A DNA stretch of 64,000 nucleotides from Polynucleobacter sp. AP-Elch-400A-B2 (GTDB lineage Bacteria; Pseudomonadota; Gammaproteobacteria; Burkholderiales; Burkholderiaceae). The stretch covers positions 1,682,091 to 1,746,090 of the forward strand of contig NZ_CP061317.1 of NCBI RefSeq assembly GCF_018688355.1. Reading direction: 5' to 3'. Under the pieces are notes generated by a model. The model was not told the origin of the DNA. It did not search any database and worked only from the letters and a program-made list of their open reading frames with translations. Shown here piece after piece: positions 14,760-24,320 of the stretch. The translations under genes were made by a program, and so were the position numbers. The stretch's first letter is position 1, and every line of letters begins with the position of its first letter.

Positions 14760-16055
14760 ATGAAAGAAAACATCAAAGCTAGTCTGATAACACCAGAAAC
14801 TGTTATTTCAACAACTTCCGATATCAACCCTGCGCGACGCAAACTCATTCAAGGTATTAGCTCTGCCAGCATATTGTCTTTAATAGACCCAATGGTGAAG
14901 GCGGGTGCATGGGCTGCTGGATCTGATGCCCCCGAAAAAACTGATGTAAAGATCAGCTTCATCGCCCTTACCGACTGCTCTTCAGTCATCATGGCCAACC
15001 ATCTTGGCTTAGATAAAAAGTACGGTGTCAAGATCATTCCTACCAAAGAAGCTTCATGGGCTGCAATTCGCGACAAGCTAGTCAATGGTGAGAATGACAT
15101 GTCGCATATCCTTTATGGTTTGATGTACGGACTGCAAATGGGTATCGGCGGTCAACAAAAGGACATGTCTTTGCTAATGTCATTGAATAACAATGGACAG
15201 GCAATTACTTTGTCAAAAGCACTTTATCAAAAAGGTGTGAGCGATGGCGCAACTCTCAAAGCCCTAATGGATAAAGAAAAGCGTGATTACACTTTTGCAC
15301 AAACCTTCCCTACTGGCACACACGCTATGTGGCTCTACTACTGGCTTGCGAACTACGGCATTAATCCATTCAAAGATGCGAAGATCATTACTGTTCCTCC
15401 TCCCCAAATGGTGGCCAATATGCGCAGCGGGAATATGGATGGTTATTGTGTGGGAGAGCCTTGGAATGCCCGCGCGATCATTGACGGTGTTGGCTTTACA
15501 GCAATGACCACACAAGCCATTTGGCAAGATCATCCAGAAAAAGCCTTAGGGACAACCTCTGACTTCGCTAAAAAATATCCCAACACCTGTCGGGCAGTTA
15601 CAGCAGCCATTCTAGAGGCTGGAAAATATATCGACTCTTCAACAACCAACAAACATAAAACAGCAGAATTAGTTTCTGCACCATCCTTTGTAAACACAGA
15701 TGTTAACGTAATCCAAGATCGTATGATGGGCCGCTATAACAATGGCATCGGCAAGACTTGGGACGATCCTCATGCTATGAAATTTTATAACGACGGTTTA
15801 GCAACCTTCCCTTACCTATCTGATGGCATGTGGTTTATGACTCAGCATAAGCGCTGGGGTTTACTCAAAGAACATCCGGATTACTTGGCGGTTGCGAAAA
15901 AAGTAAACAATATCGCGATCTACAAAGATGCTGCTACGGCTTCAAAAACTCCAATACCAAAAAGTGATATGCGCTCGAGCAAATTGTTTGATGGTGTTGT
16001 ATGGAATGGCTCTAACCCCGCAGCTTACGCAGATAGCTTCAAGATCAAAGCATGA
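14760..16055 (+). CDS. Second NrtA-family substrate-binding protein (no own permease)
   Basis: 431 residues with a Tat-like leader (ARRKLIQGISSASIL, residues 25-39) and the NrtA/CmpA fold: DVKISFIALTDCSSVIMANH, VPPPQMVANMRSGNMDGYCV, IWQDHPEKALGTTSDFAKKY. It starts the nitrite/nitrate reductase operon; its stop overlaps the nirB start (ATGA). As no permease or ATPase follows, it either shares the transporter of the opposite operon or serves as a periplasmic nitrate/nitrite binder or sensor. A cytoplasmic NasS-type sensor is less likely because of the leader. GGAG at 14751-14754 is the ribosome-binding site. Confidence 0.87.
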   Translation: MKENIKASLITPETVISTTSDINPARRKLIQGISSASILSLIDPMVKAGAWAAGSDAPEKTDVKISFIALTDCSSVIMANHLGLDKKYGVKIIPTKEASWAAIRDKLVNGENDMSHILYGLMYGLQMGIGGQQKDMSLLMSLNNNGQAITLSKALYQKGVSDGATLKALMDKEKRDYTFAQTFPTGTHAMWLYYWLANYGINPFKDAKIITVPPPQMVANMRSGNMDGYCVGEPWNARAIIDGVGFTAMTTQAIWQDHPEKALGTTSDFAKKYPNTCRAVTAAILEAGKYIDSSTTNKHKTAELVSAPSFVNTDVNVIQDRMMGRYNNGIGKTWDDPHAMKFYNDGLATFPYLSDGMWFMTQHKRWGLLKEHPDYLAVAKKVNNIAIYKDAATASKTPIPKSDMRSSKLFDGVVWNGSNPAAYADSFKIKA

Positions 16056-18502
16056 AAAAACAAAAACTAGTCATGATTGGCAATGGGATGGCCGGTGTTC
16101 GGACCATCGAAGAATTGTTAAAGCTTGACCCAGAGCTTTATGACATCACTATCTTTGGTGCCGAGCCGCATCCCAATTACAACCGCATTCTTCTCTCTCC
16201 GGTATTGGCTGGTGAACAGACGCTAGAGCAAATTGTTTTAAATGACCTTGATTGGTACAAGAGCAATGGCATTCATCTTCATCTCGGCAAAACGATTACT
16301 AAGATTGATCGTAAAGAGCGAACTGTTACCGCCAATGATGGCACAGTTGAGAAATACGACCGCTTACTACTTGCAACAGGCTCACTTCCTTTCATCCTTC
16401 CAGTACCTGGAAATGATTTACCTGGTGTTATTGCCTACCGCGATATTAAAGATACCAACGAGATGATCGATGTAGCAACCCGCTACAAAAATGCAGTGGT
16501 GATTGGTGGAGGCCTACTTGGTCTAGAAGCTGCAAATGGTCTAGCTCTCAGGGGTATGAGTGTTACCGTGGTCCATCTTGCAGACTGGCTGATGGAAAGG
16601 CAATTAGATAAAGCGGCCGCTGATTTACTACAAAAATCTTTAGAAGAGAAAGGTCTCAAGTTTTTACTTAAGACCTCTACTGAGGCAATCAGCCCTAATG
16701 CTGTTGGTGATCGCGTAGGCTCTATTCGCTTTAAAGGTGGTCTTGAGATTCCTGCAGATTTAGTTGTCATGGCTGCAGGTATTAAACCTAATACAGCCTT
16801 AGCTGAATCCGCAGGCTTACATTGCAGCAGGGGCATTGTTGTTAACGACACCCTGCAAACATTTGATCCAAGAGTTTATGCCGTTGGTGAGTGTGCAAGC
16901 CACCGCGGCACAGCCTATGGTTTAGTTGCCCCCTTATTTGAGCAAGCTAAAGTTTGTGCCAATCATCTGGCTGAATACGGTATCGGTCGTTATGAAGGCT
17001 CTGTCACCTCAACAAAACTGAAGGTTACTGGGGTTGATCTCTTCTCCGCTGGGAACTTTATGGGGGGCGAAGGCACAGAAGAAATCACGCTTGCTGATCC
17101 TATTGGCGGCGTATATAAAAAATTAGTTCTGAAAGATGACCGTTTGATTGGGGCTTGTATGTTTGGCGATACCGCAGATAGCACTTGGTATTTCAAACTC
17201 ATGCGCGACGAACAAAGCGTTGCTGAAATTCGTGATACTTTGATGTTTGGTGAATCCAATATTGGCGACGTTGGACATCAAGGTCACAATAAAGCCGCTG
17301 GTATGACCGATGCAGATGAAATCTGCGGATGTAATGGCGTGACAAAAGGTACGATTGTTAAGGCCATTCGTGAACAAGGTCTCTTTACATTAGATGAAGT
17401 GAAGAAGTGTACTAAGGCTAGTAGTTCCTGTGGCTCATGCACTGGACTTGTTGAACAAGTACTGATGAATGTTCTTGGTACAGACTACTCAGCCACCCCT
17501 AGAAAGAAGTCGATTTGCGGATGCTCCGATCTTTCTCATGATGAGATTCGTCAAGCAATACGCTCTGGTCACCTTATATCCCAAGAACAAGTTCGCACTG
17601 AATTGAGCTGGAGAACACCTAACGGTTGCGCGACTTGTCGCCCAGCCCTAAACTACTATCTGATTTCTACATGGCCGCATGAAGCAATTGATGATCCACA
17701 ATCACGCTTCATTAATGAGCGTGCTCATGCCAATATTCAGAAAGACGGCACCTACTCAGTAATACCCAGGATGTTTGGTGGACTAACCACTCCTGCTGAG
17801 CTACGCAGAATTGCTGACGTTGCTGAGAAATATCAAGTACCAACAGTAAAAGTAACTGGCGGTCAACGCATCGACTTGCTTGGCATCAAAAAAGATGATC
17901 TTCCAGCAGTATGGAAGGAATTAGATATGCCATCAGGTCATGCCTATGGCAAATCTATTCGTACAGTCAAGACCTGTGTTGGTGATGAACATTGTCGCTT
18001 TGGTACCCAGTCTTCCATGAAAATGGGTGTTGAGCTTGAGCGTATGCTTTTTGGCATGTACGCACCTCATAAAGTCAAGCTTGCGGTTTCAGGTTGTCCC
18101 AGAAACTGCGCAGAAGCTGGCATCAAAGACGTTGGCATCATAGGCGTTGAGTCTGGCTGGGAACTTTATATTGGCGGAAACGGCGGTATTAAAACTGAAG
18201 TTGCTGAATTCCTCTGTAAAGTCAAAACAGATGAAGAAGTACGTGAGTACTCAGGTGCATTCTTGCAGTTATATCGTGAAGAAGCTTGGTATCTGGATCG
18301 TACCGTCCATTACCTAGCTCGAGTTGGCATGGAATACATTAAGCAAAAAGTTGTTGAAGATTCTGAAAGCCGTAAAGCCCTTTATGAAAGACTCCTATTT
18401 GATCTCAAAGATGCCCCAGATCCTTGGAAAGAGTTTGAACGTGCTGGTGTAGATATTCGTCAATTTAAAACCATTCCTATTGTTGAGGTTGGCAATGTCT
18501 AA
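16052..18502 (+). CDS. nirB: Assimilatory nitrite reductase [NAD(P)H], large subunit
   Basis: 816 residues; reduces nitrite to ammonium with six electrons from NAD(P)H in the cytoplasm. Order of domains: FAD site (GNGMAG, residues 10-15), NAD site (VVIGGGLLGLEAANGLALRG, about 149-168), two BFD-like [2Fe-2S] modules (CGCNGVTKGTI with SSCGSCTGLV; CGCSDLSHDEI with CATCRPA), the nitrite/sulfite reductase ferredoxin-like half domain, and the sirohaem/[4Fe-4S] ligands CVGDEHC (Cys642, Cys648) and GCPRNC (Cys682, Cys686). Length and ligands are complete. It overlaps both neighbours, showing tight translational coupling with the binding protein gene and nirD. Confidence 0.97.
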   Translation: MKKQKLVMIGNGMAGVRTIEELLKLDPELYDITIFGAEPHPNYNRILLSPVLAGEQTLEQIVLNDLDWYKSNGIHLHLGKTITKIDRKERTVTANDGTVEKYDRLLLATGSLPFILPVPGNDLPGVIAYRDIKDTNEMIDVATRYKNAVVIGGGLLGLEAANGLALRGMSVTVVHLADWLMERQLDKAAADLLQKSLEEKGLKFLLKTSTEAISPNAVGDRVGSIRFKGGLEIPADLVVMAAGIKPNTALAESAGLHCSRGIVVNDTLQTFDPRVYAVGECASHRGTAYGLVAPLFEQAKVCANHLAEYGIGRYEGSVTSTKLKVTGVDLFSAGNFMGGEGTEEITLADPIGGVYKKLVLKDDRLIGACMFGDTADSTWYFKLMRDEQSVAEIRDTLMFGESNIGDVGHQGHNKAAGMTDADEICGCNGVTKGTIVKAIREQGLFTLDEVKKCTKASSSCGSCTGLVEQVLMNVLGTDYSATPRKKSICGCSDLSHDEIRQAIRSGHLISQEQVRTELSWRTPNGCATCRPALNYYLISTWPHEAIDDPQSRFINERAHANIQKDGTYSVIPRMFGGLTTPAELRRIADVAEKYQVPTVKVTGGQRIDLLGIKKDDLPAVWKELDMPSGHAYGKSIRTVKTCVGDEHCRFGTQSSMKMGVELERMLFGMYAPHKVKLAVSGCPRNCAEAGIKDVGIIGVESGWELYIGGNGGIKTEVAEFLCKVKTDEEVREYSGAFLQLYREEAWYLDRTVHYLARVGMEYIKQKVVEDSESRKALYERLLFDLKDAPDPWKEFERAGVDIRQFKTIPIVEVGNV

Positions 18503-18845
18503 CACCACCCAACTTGATCAGTGGCAGAAAATCACAACAGTTGATGAGATTCCCGTTCTAGGGTCTCGGGTTATTCAAGCACCCGCTGGTCAAATTGCAA
18601 TTTTCAGAAATTCAGAAGACGAAGTATTTGCCGTATTGGATAAGTGTCCACACAAGGGTGGCCCTCTCTCACAGGGTATTGTTCATGGTAAATCTGTAAC
18701 CTGTCCACTGCACTCCTGGAACATAGATCTTTCTACTGGCTGCGCCGTTGCTCCGGATGAGGGCTGTGCTAAATCCTTTGCAGTCAAAGTTGATTCTGGT
18801 GTGGTTTGGCTCAGCCGCGAGGAATTGCAAAACAAACATGGCTGA
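18495..18845 (+). CDS. nirD: Nitrite reductase small subunit, Rieske type
   Basis: 116 residues starting MSNTTQLDQWQKI. This ATG overlaps the nirB stop by 8 bp and sits behind a GAGGTTGG sequence; a longer in-frame start at 18480 is unlikely. The Rieske [2Fe-2S] ligands are intact: Cys51 and His53 in CPHKGG, Cys70 and His73 in CPLHSW. Thus it can carry a cluster, unlike some enterobacterial NirD proteins. It supports electron transfer to NirB. It overlaps the nasA start. Confidence 0.93.
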   Translation: MSNTTQLDQWQKITTVDEIPVLGSRVIQAPAGQIAIFRNSEDEVFAVLDKCPHKGGPLSQGIVHGKSVTCPLHSWNIDLSTGCAVAPDEGCAKSFAVKVDSGVVWLSREELQNKHG

Positions 18846-21681
18846 AGTTAAAAGCACTTGTTGCTACTGTGGTGTTGGCTGTGGTGTCATTATTGAAACT
18901 GCAGTTACAAGCAATGGGAAGATCGAGATTACCGGAGTTCGTGGCGATCCCGATCACCCTGCAAACTTTGGCAGACTCTGCAGTAAGGGCTCTACCCTCC
19001 ATCTCACCGCAAAACCAAGCCTTCAAATGCAAGCGCGGTTAGGTTCACCGGCTATTCGCAAAACAAGAGGCGAAGATCCGATAGATATTGCTTGGCCCGA
19101 AGCAATACAAACCGTTGCCCAAAAATTTGCCGACATCATTAAAGAGCATGGTCCAGAGTCCGTTGGCATTTATGTCTCTGGTCAATTATTGACCGAAGAC
19201 TATTACATCTTCAATAAGTTAATGAAGGGCTTAATTGGCTCCAATAACATTGATACCAATTCACGCCTATGTATGTCTAGCGCAGTAGCTGGCTACAAGC
19301 AAACTTTGGGGATGGATGCCCCACCCTGCTGCTATGAAGATATAGATTCGGCATCCACGATCTTTATTACAGGATCTAATACTGCTTTTGCTCACCCAAT
19401 TCTGTATAGACGTCTTGAGGATGCCCGTAAAAATAATCCAGACCTCAAAGTTATTGTTGTTGATCCCAGAAAAACAGATACCGCTAAAGAAGCCGATCTC
19501 TATCTTCAGATACAGCCTGGTACTGATGTTGCGCTATATCACGGCATGCTTTACATCATGCTCTGGGAGAAATGGATTGATGAGTCTTATATCAACTCTT
19601 ACACAGCAGGTTTTGATGCCCTGCGTGATCTCGTAAGGGACTTCACGCCTAAGGCAGTGAGTCAGATCTGCGGCATCAATGAAAAAGACTTGTTCCAAGC
19701 AGCGCAATGGTTTGCTACTTCACCTGCAACCTTATCGATGTATTGCCAAGGATTAAATCAATCAGCATCAGGCACCGCTAAGAATGCGGCTTTAGTCAAT
19801 CTGCATTTGGCTACTGGTCAAATAGGCAAAGCTGGTGCAGGTCCATTCTCTTTGACCGGGCAACCTAATGCGATGGGCGGCCGAGAAGTTGGAGGCTTAG
19901 CAAATCTACTATCTGCACATCGCGATCTTGCCAATCCAGAGCACCGCACAGAAGTTGCCAACCTTTGGGGAGTGCACTCTGTGCCGGAGAAACCAGGTCT
20001 TAGCGCCATCCCCATGTTTGAAGCATTGCGCACTGAAAAGCTTAAGGCTATTTGGATCGTCTGCACAAACCCAGCACAATCTATGCCCGATCTTAATGCC
20101 GTTCATGAGGGCTTAAGTAAAGCCGAGTTTGTTGTGGTTCAGGAAGCCTATGCGCATACAGCAACCACCCTCTATGCGGATGTCTTATTACCCGCCACTA
20201 CCTGGGCAGAAAAAGTAGGTACTGTTACCAATTCAGAGCGCCGCATCTCCAAAGTCAATCCCGCAATTGATCCCTTTGAATCTGCAAAACATGATTGGCA
20301 AATTGCTTTGGAGATTGGACACGCTATAGAAGAGCTGCTTCCAGGAAACAGAAAGGATGGAATTACCACGCTTTTCCCTTATGCCGGACCAGAAGATATT
20401 TGGAATGAACATCGTGAGAGTACGGCCGGTCGTGATCTCGATATCACTGGCCTGAGCTACCAAATCCTCGAGGAACGCGGGCCACAACAATGGCCAATGC
20501 CAAAAGGGTCTTACTTTGGCAAAAAGCGACTTTACGAAAATGGTATCTTCCCCACTAAAGATCAGAAAGCGCACTTTATCGCTGCGCCTTATAAGGCACC
20601 TGCAGAATCAGTAGATGCACGCTATCCCTTTGCCTTAAATACGGGACGCCTGAGAGATCAATGGCACGGTATGAGTAGAACCGGAACGATTGGAACACTC
20701 TATGGGCACTCACCCGAGCCTTGTGTAGAGCTATCACCCAAAGATGCAGGCAGGATGAATCTAGAAAATGGTGATTTAGTTCATGTCACTAGTCGCAGAG
20801 GCAGCGAAATCTTTCCGATTAAAGTTTCGGATGATATTGCCTCCTCGCAAGCCTTTATTGCGATGCACTGGGGTTCTGAGTTTATTTCAGGCGCTGCTGG
20901 TAAAACACCAGGCCGCGGAGTCAACGGACTAACCTGCAACATGATTGATCCTGTATCAGGTCAGCCAGAGTTGAAGCATGCAGCTGTGAAGATTTTGCCA
21001 GCAAATCTTCCTTGGCAACTCGTTGCCTTCGGCCTATTCCCGAAAGAGGAAGTCTTTTCTGTTCAAAACAGTTTGCGCAGCATCTTGCCTCACTTTGACT
21101 CGGCCCAATGCGTCTTATTTGGCAGAGAGCAAGATGGTGAACTGATTGGGGTTTCATTCAAAGCTGCCCATCACGATGACCCGCTAGAAGAATCCGAATC
21201 TCTTGCCGCACAAGCTCTAAAGCAAGTGATGGAGAAATTCAAATTAGATGAGGCCTCTGGAGAGCCAGTAATGCGCTATAGCGATAAACGCAGAGGCATA
21301 GTACGGCTCGTACGTGCTCAAGAGAAAGTTCTATCTGCAATGCTCACTGGTTCCATTGATAGTCTAGCAAGTACCGCCTGGCTAAGAGAGTACCTAGAGA
21401 GCGGCTTGGATGCAAAAACGCTCGGTCGATCTCTATTGATGCCCGTCAGCAAACCTCCTGTGGAAATAAAGTCTAAGGGCAAAGCAATTTGTAACTGCTT
21501 TAATATCTCTGCAGACACAATGACGCAATGCTTAAGCAAAATGCCAACAGGAACCTCTCCCGATCAAGCTATGAACTCGCTTCAATCTGAAACTCAATGT
21601 GGAACCAATTGTGGCTCTTGCAAACCCGAAGTCAAGCAAATTATTTCGAGCTTTCTCAAGCAAGTAGAAGTAGCTGCATAA
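18838..21681 (+). CDS. nasA: Assimilatory nitrate reductase, catalytic subunit
   Basis: 947 residues from ATG 18838, inside the end of nirD; the start MAEVKSTCCYCGVGCG places the [4Fe-4S] cysteines at 8, 11, 15 and 48. The long middle is the molybdopterin oxidoreductase domain (TNSRLCMSSAVAGYK, GTDVALYHGML, YCQGLNQSASGTAKNAAL) followed by the dinucleotide-binding domain (NTGRLRDQWHGMSRTG). The last 65 residues form a BFD-like [2Fe-2S] module (CNCFNISADT, CGTNCGSCKPEV). It reduces nitrate to nitrite in the cytoplasm; no Tat signal is present, as expected for an assimilatory enzyme. Electron donor is probably a flavin or ferredoxin partner not seen here. Confidence 0.95.
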   Translation: MAEVKSTCCYCGVGCGVIIETAVTSNGKIEITGVRGDPDHPANFGRLCSKGSTLHLTAKPSLQMQARLGSPAIRKTRGEDPIDIAWPEAIQTVAQKFADIIKEHGPESVGIYVSGQLLTEDYYIFNKLMKGLIGSNNIDTNSRLCMSSAVAGYKQTLGMDAPPCCYEDIDSASTIFITGSNTAFAHPILYRRLEDARKNNPDLKVIVVDPRKTDTAKEADLYLQIQPGTDVALYHGMLYIMLWEKWIDESYINSYTAGFDALRDLVRDFTPKAVSQICGINEKDLFQAAQWFATSPATLSMYCQGLNQSASGTAKNAALVNLHLATGQIGKAGAGPFSLTGQPNAMGGREVGGLANLLSAHRDLANPEHRTEVANLWGVHSVPEKPGLSAIPMFEALRTEKLKAIWIVCTNPAQSMPDLNAVHEGLSKAEFVVVQEAYAHTATTLYADVLLPATTWAEKVGTVTNSERRISKVNPAIDPFESAKHDWQIALEIGHAIEELLPGNRKDGITTLFPYAGPEDIWNEHRESTAGRDLDITGLSYQILEERGPQQWPMPKGSYFGKKRLYENGIFPTKDQKAHFIAAPYKAPAESVDARYPFALNTGRLRDQWHGMSRTGTIGTLYGHSPEPCVELSPKDAGRMNLENGDLVHVTSRRGSEIFPIKVSDDIASSQAFIAMHWGSEFISGAAGKTPGRGVNGLTCNMIDPVSGQPELKHAAVKILPANLPWQLVAFGLFPKEEVFSVQNSLRSILPHFDSAQCVLFGREQDGELIGVSFKAAHHDDPLEESESLAAQALKQVMEKFKLDEASGEPVMRYSDKRRGIVRLVRAQEKVLSAMLTGSIDSLASTAWLREYLESGLDAKTLGRSLLMPVSKPPVEIKSKGKAICNCFNISADTMTQCLSKMPTGTSPDQAMNSLQSETQCGTNCGSCKPEVKQIISSFLKQVEVAA

Positions 21682-21688
21682 TCTTGTA

Positions 21689-22597
21689 ATGAGCATCACA
21701 TCATTCCTAAAGGTCATTGGCCGAGGTAGTAAAGGCGCTTGCGATCTTGATCGCAATCAGGCCATAGAAGTGTTTGCTCAAATTCTAGAGGGTAACGTAA
21801 GCGATCTTGAGTTAGGTGCTTTTTGTATTGCTATGCGCATCAAGGGTGAATCAGTATCTGAGCTAATGGGCTTTATGGATGCTTTAGAACCACATCTAAA
21901 TTTACTCAACCTAGGCTCTCGTCCAACCATAATCTTACCAAGCTATAACGGAGCTAGAAAGCAAGCAAATCTCACGCCGCTTCTTGCCAGCATGCTTTCT
22001 AGTTATGGTTTTACTGTTCTTGTTCAGGGAATAGAAAAAGATCAAACTAGGGTAACGAGCCATGAAATTTTTAAATCGCTTGGGTGGCCAATTCTAAACA
22101 CTAAGAATGAATTTGGCACCCTCTTAAATTCCAATCAGCCAATTTTTTGCCCCCTCAATGTTATTTCCCCAGCGCTGCAAAGATTGTTAGACGTCAGAGA
22201 AAGAATAGGCCTACGGAATACTGGTCATGTCCTTGCAAAACTCATTAATCCAACTCTTCAGAGCCCTTGGCAAGTATCCAATTACACTCATCCAGAGTAT
22301 CCAGAAAAATTGCGGGAGTTTTTTCAACTTCGTTCAGCAAATGCAATTTTGATGAGAGGAAGCGAGGGTGAACCCACTGCCTCCCTACAACGATTACCTG
22401 AAATGCATTTTTTACCTTCAAATGGAAATCAAGTTACTAGCCCAGAAGAGCGATTCGAAGATCCCACCCCGTTTATTGAAATTGATGCCATATCAACAGC
22501 GTCTATTACCCAGAAAATTCTCTCTGGACAAGTCATATGTCCGAACTCAATCATAAGACAAGCTACCCAAATATCGACGATGGCTGGATTACACTAA
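21689..22597 (+). CDS. ybiB: YbiB/TrpD2-family protein (anthranilate phosphoribosyltransferase-like)
   Basis: 302 residues with the TrpD fold: N-terminal helices (LDRNQAIEVFAQILEGNVSD, ELGAFCIAMRIKGESVSELM), then the central sheet (IILPSYNGARKQANLTPLLA). The glycine-rich phosphate-binding loop of true TrpD is changed (SYNGARK), which points to the YbiB/TrpD2 group. That group is reported to bind nucleic acids rather than make phosphoribosyl anthranilate. The gene is 8 bp after nasA in the same operon. A role in nitrate assimilation is inferred from position only. Confidence 0.8.
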   Translation: MSITSFLKVIGRGSKGACDLDRNQAIEVFAQILEGNVSDLELGAFCIAMRIKGESVSELMGFMDALEPHLNLLNLGSRPTIILPSYNGARKQANLTPLLASMLSSYGFTVLVQGIEKDQTRVTSHEIFKSLGWPILNTKNEFGTLLNSNQPIFCPLNVISPALQRLLDVRERIGLRNTGHVLAKLINPTLQSPWQVSNYTHPEYPEKLREFFQLRSANAILMRGSEGEPTASLQRLPEMHFLPSNGNQVTSPEERFEDPTPFIEIDAISTASITQKILSGQVICPNSIIRQATQISTMAGLH

Positions 22598-22600
22598 ACC

Positions 22601-23110
22601 ATGCTTAGAATAGTTAAACGTTTGGCATGGGTTTCATTGGGGGCAATCGTTGCGCTTGGCTTGGCCCTTCTTGCTACTAAACCACCGACAACCCCATTAC
22701 TACTTGCCTCCCTAGGCGGTTCAACAATATTTCTATTTGGCCTGACTGGTGCTCCCGCGGCACAACCACGAGCCTTATTTGGTGGTCACTTAATCAGCGC
22801 CCTCATTGGAGTAGTTTGCTATCAACTTTTTGAGGACGCATTGTGGGTTTACTTATTGGCAGAGGTACTTACGTTATGCATCCTATTATTAACGCAAACT
22901 GTACATCCACCAGCGGGAGCTAATCCACTGATTATGATTCAGGCGCACGCTGGCTTTGGCCATCTCATAGCAGTTGTTTTAGTAAGCGTTACGATTCTTG
23001 CAATAGTAGCTGCCGTCTGGAGTCGATTAACTCCTGGCAAGGCGCTGCATTACCCGGTGAAATGGAACGAGCCCTCCCCGAAATCAAATGACTGGAGCGT
23101 TTGGGGGTAG
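22601..23110 (+). CDS. HPP family membrane protein 1
   Basis: 169 residues, four or five transmembrane segments (LAWVSLGAIVALGLALLA; LLLASLGGSTIFLFGL; LISALIGVVCYQLF; LLAEVLTLCILLL; IAVVLVSVTILAIVAAVW). The name-giving motif is in TQTVHPPAGANPL. Plant and cyanobacterial HPP proteins have been linked to nitrite transport, which fits the position four bases after ybiB in the nitrate operon. The sequence cannot prove the substrate. Confidence 0.85.
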   Translation: MLRIVKRLAWVSLGAIVALGLALLATKPPTTPLLLASLGGSTIFLFGLTGAPAAQPRALFGGHLISALIGVVCYQLFEDALWVYLLAEVLTLCILLLTQTVHPPAGANPLIMIQAHAGFGHLIAVVLVSVTILAIVAAVWSRLTPGKALHYPVKWNEPSPKSNDWSVWG

Positions 23111-23146
23111 TTGGGATCAAATATTTAAAATTAAACAGAGAGAGCC

Positions 23147-23614
23147 ATGGAACAAAAAGCACCATTACCCCCCTTTAATAATGAAACCGCTATCCAAAAG
23201 ATTCGAATGGCTGAGGATGCTTGGAATACCCGAGATCCTGAAAAAGTCTCCTTGGTCTACACTGAAGATACCATTTGGAGAAATCGAGCTGAATTTCCGA
23301 AAGGTCGAGAACAAGTAAAAGAGTTTCTCCATCGTAAATGGGCAAAGGAGCTTGATTACCGATTGATAAAGGAATTATGGGCGTTTACAGGTAACCGTAT
23401 CGCAGTTCGCTTCGCTTATGAGTGCCATGATGACTCGGGAAACTGGAGCCGCAGCTTTGGTAATGAGAATTGGGAGTTTAATGAAAATGGCTTCATGATG
23501 AGGCGTTTTGCTAGTATTAATGATTTACCTATTAAAGAATCAGATCGAAAATTCTTTTGGCCCCTTGGAAGAAGGCCGGATGATCACCCGGGGCTGAGTC
23601 ATTTTGGCTTCTAG
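23147..23614 (+). CDS. DUF1348 / NTF2-like protein
   Basis: 155 residues with an NTF2/SnoaL-like fold: KIRMAEDAWNTRDPEKVSLV at the N-terminus, VYTEDTIWRNRAEFPKGREQ, then a beta-rich half ending RKFFWPLGRRPDDHPGLSHF. The family (DUF1348) has no firm function; such cone-shaped folds host small hydrophobic ligands or isomerase sites. It is 36 bp downstream of the first HPP gene and overlaps the nitroreductase gene, so it is probably co-transcribed with the nitrogen cluster. Confidence 0.85.
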   Translation: MEQKAPLPPFNNETAIQKIRMAEDAWNTRDPEKVSLVYTEDTIWRNRAEFPKGREQVKEFLHRKWAKELDYRLIKELWAFTGNRIAVRFAYECHDDSGNWSRSFGNENWEFNENGFMMRRFASINDLPIKESDRKFFWPLGRRPDDHPGLSHFGF

Positions 23615-24197
23615 TAATTTAGATTCGCTCGGTAGTTTTGCACATGGACTAATCCATAGTCGCCAGCATGTTTCGCCTAAAAGGCTAATTGATCCTGGTC
23701 CAAGCCCATTTCAGAAATTAGAAATCCTCAATGCTGCAGGAGCTGCCCCTGATCATGGAAAAATAACGCCCTGGCACTTTTATGAAGTTAGCTCCAAAAG
23801 TCGTAATTTACTAGGCGACTTATTTGCCGATGCTCTCATCGCAAGAGATCCAAGCGCAACTCTAACTCAGGTTGATGAAGCCAAGCAGAAAGCTTTTCGA
23901 GGTCCCTTGTTGCTATTGGCAACTGTCAATCTCAATAATGAGCTAGATAACATTCCCGAACAAGAAAAAATCATCTCTGCGGGATGCGCAATTCAAAATA
24001 TTTTATTAATGGCAAACGCTTTAGGATTTGGATCTGGGCTTTCGAGTGGCAAAGCTCTTTATAGTCAAAAAATGAGAGAGTTATTTTTATTAAAAGATAA
24101 AGAGCAGCCCTTATGTTTCATCACTATCGGAACCATCTCAACCCATAAGCCTAATAAAGATAGGCCAGATGCCAGCTCGTATACATCAACATTTTAA
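23604..24197 (+). CDS. Nitroreductase family protein
   Basis: 197 residues of the FMN-dependent nitroreductase fold: SRQHVSPKRLIDPGPSPFQK, NAAGAAPDHGKITPWHFYEV (FMN and substrate loop), AGCAIQNILLMANALGFGSG and SGKALYSQKMRELF. The proposed start is TTG 23604, within the end of the DUF1348 gene; an in-frame TGA lies 9 bases upstream and no ATG is available before conserved sequence, so the true start is uncertain. It reduces nitro compounds or quinones with NAD(P)H; the natural substrate is not known. Confidence 0.82.
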   Translation: MASSNLDSLGSFAHGLIHSRQHVSPKRLIDPGPSPFQKLEILNAAGAAPDHGKITPWHFYEVSSKSRNLLGDLFADALIARDPSATLTQVDEAKQKAFRGPLLLLATVNLNNELDNIPEQEKIISAGCAIQNILLMANALGFGSGLSSGKALYSQKMRELFLLKDKEQPLCFITIGTISTHKPNKDRPDASSYTSTF

Positions 24198-24320
24198 ACA
24201 GAATGGCCCAGTTGATATATTTGACAAAAAAATTTGTTTAATAACTCTCGCACCACCAAAACTAAATTAAATCGTTTAAATTAGTGGCTATCTACTATTA
24301 AATAATTACTCGATAGATTA

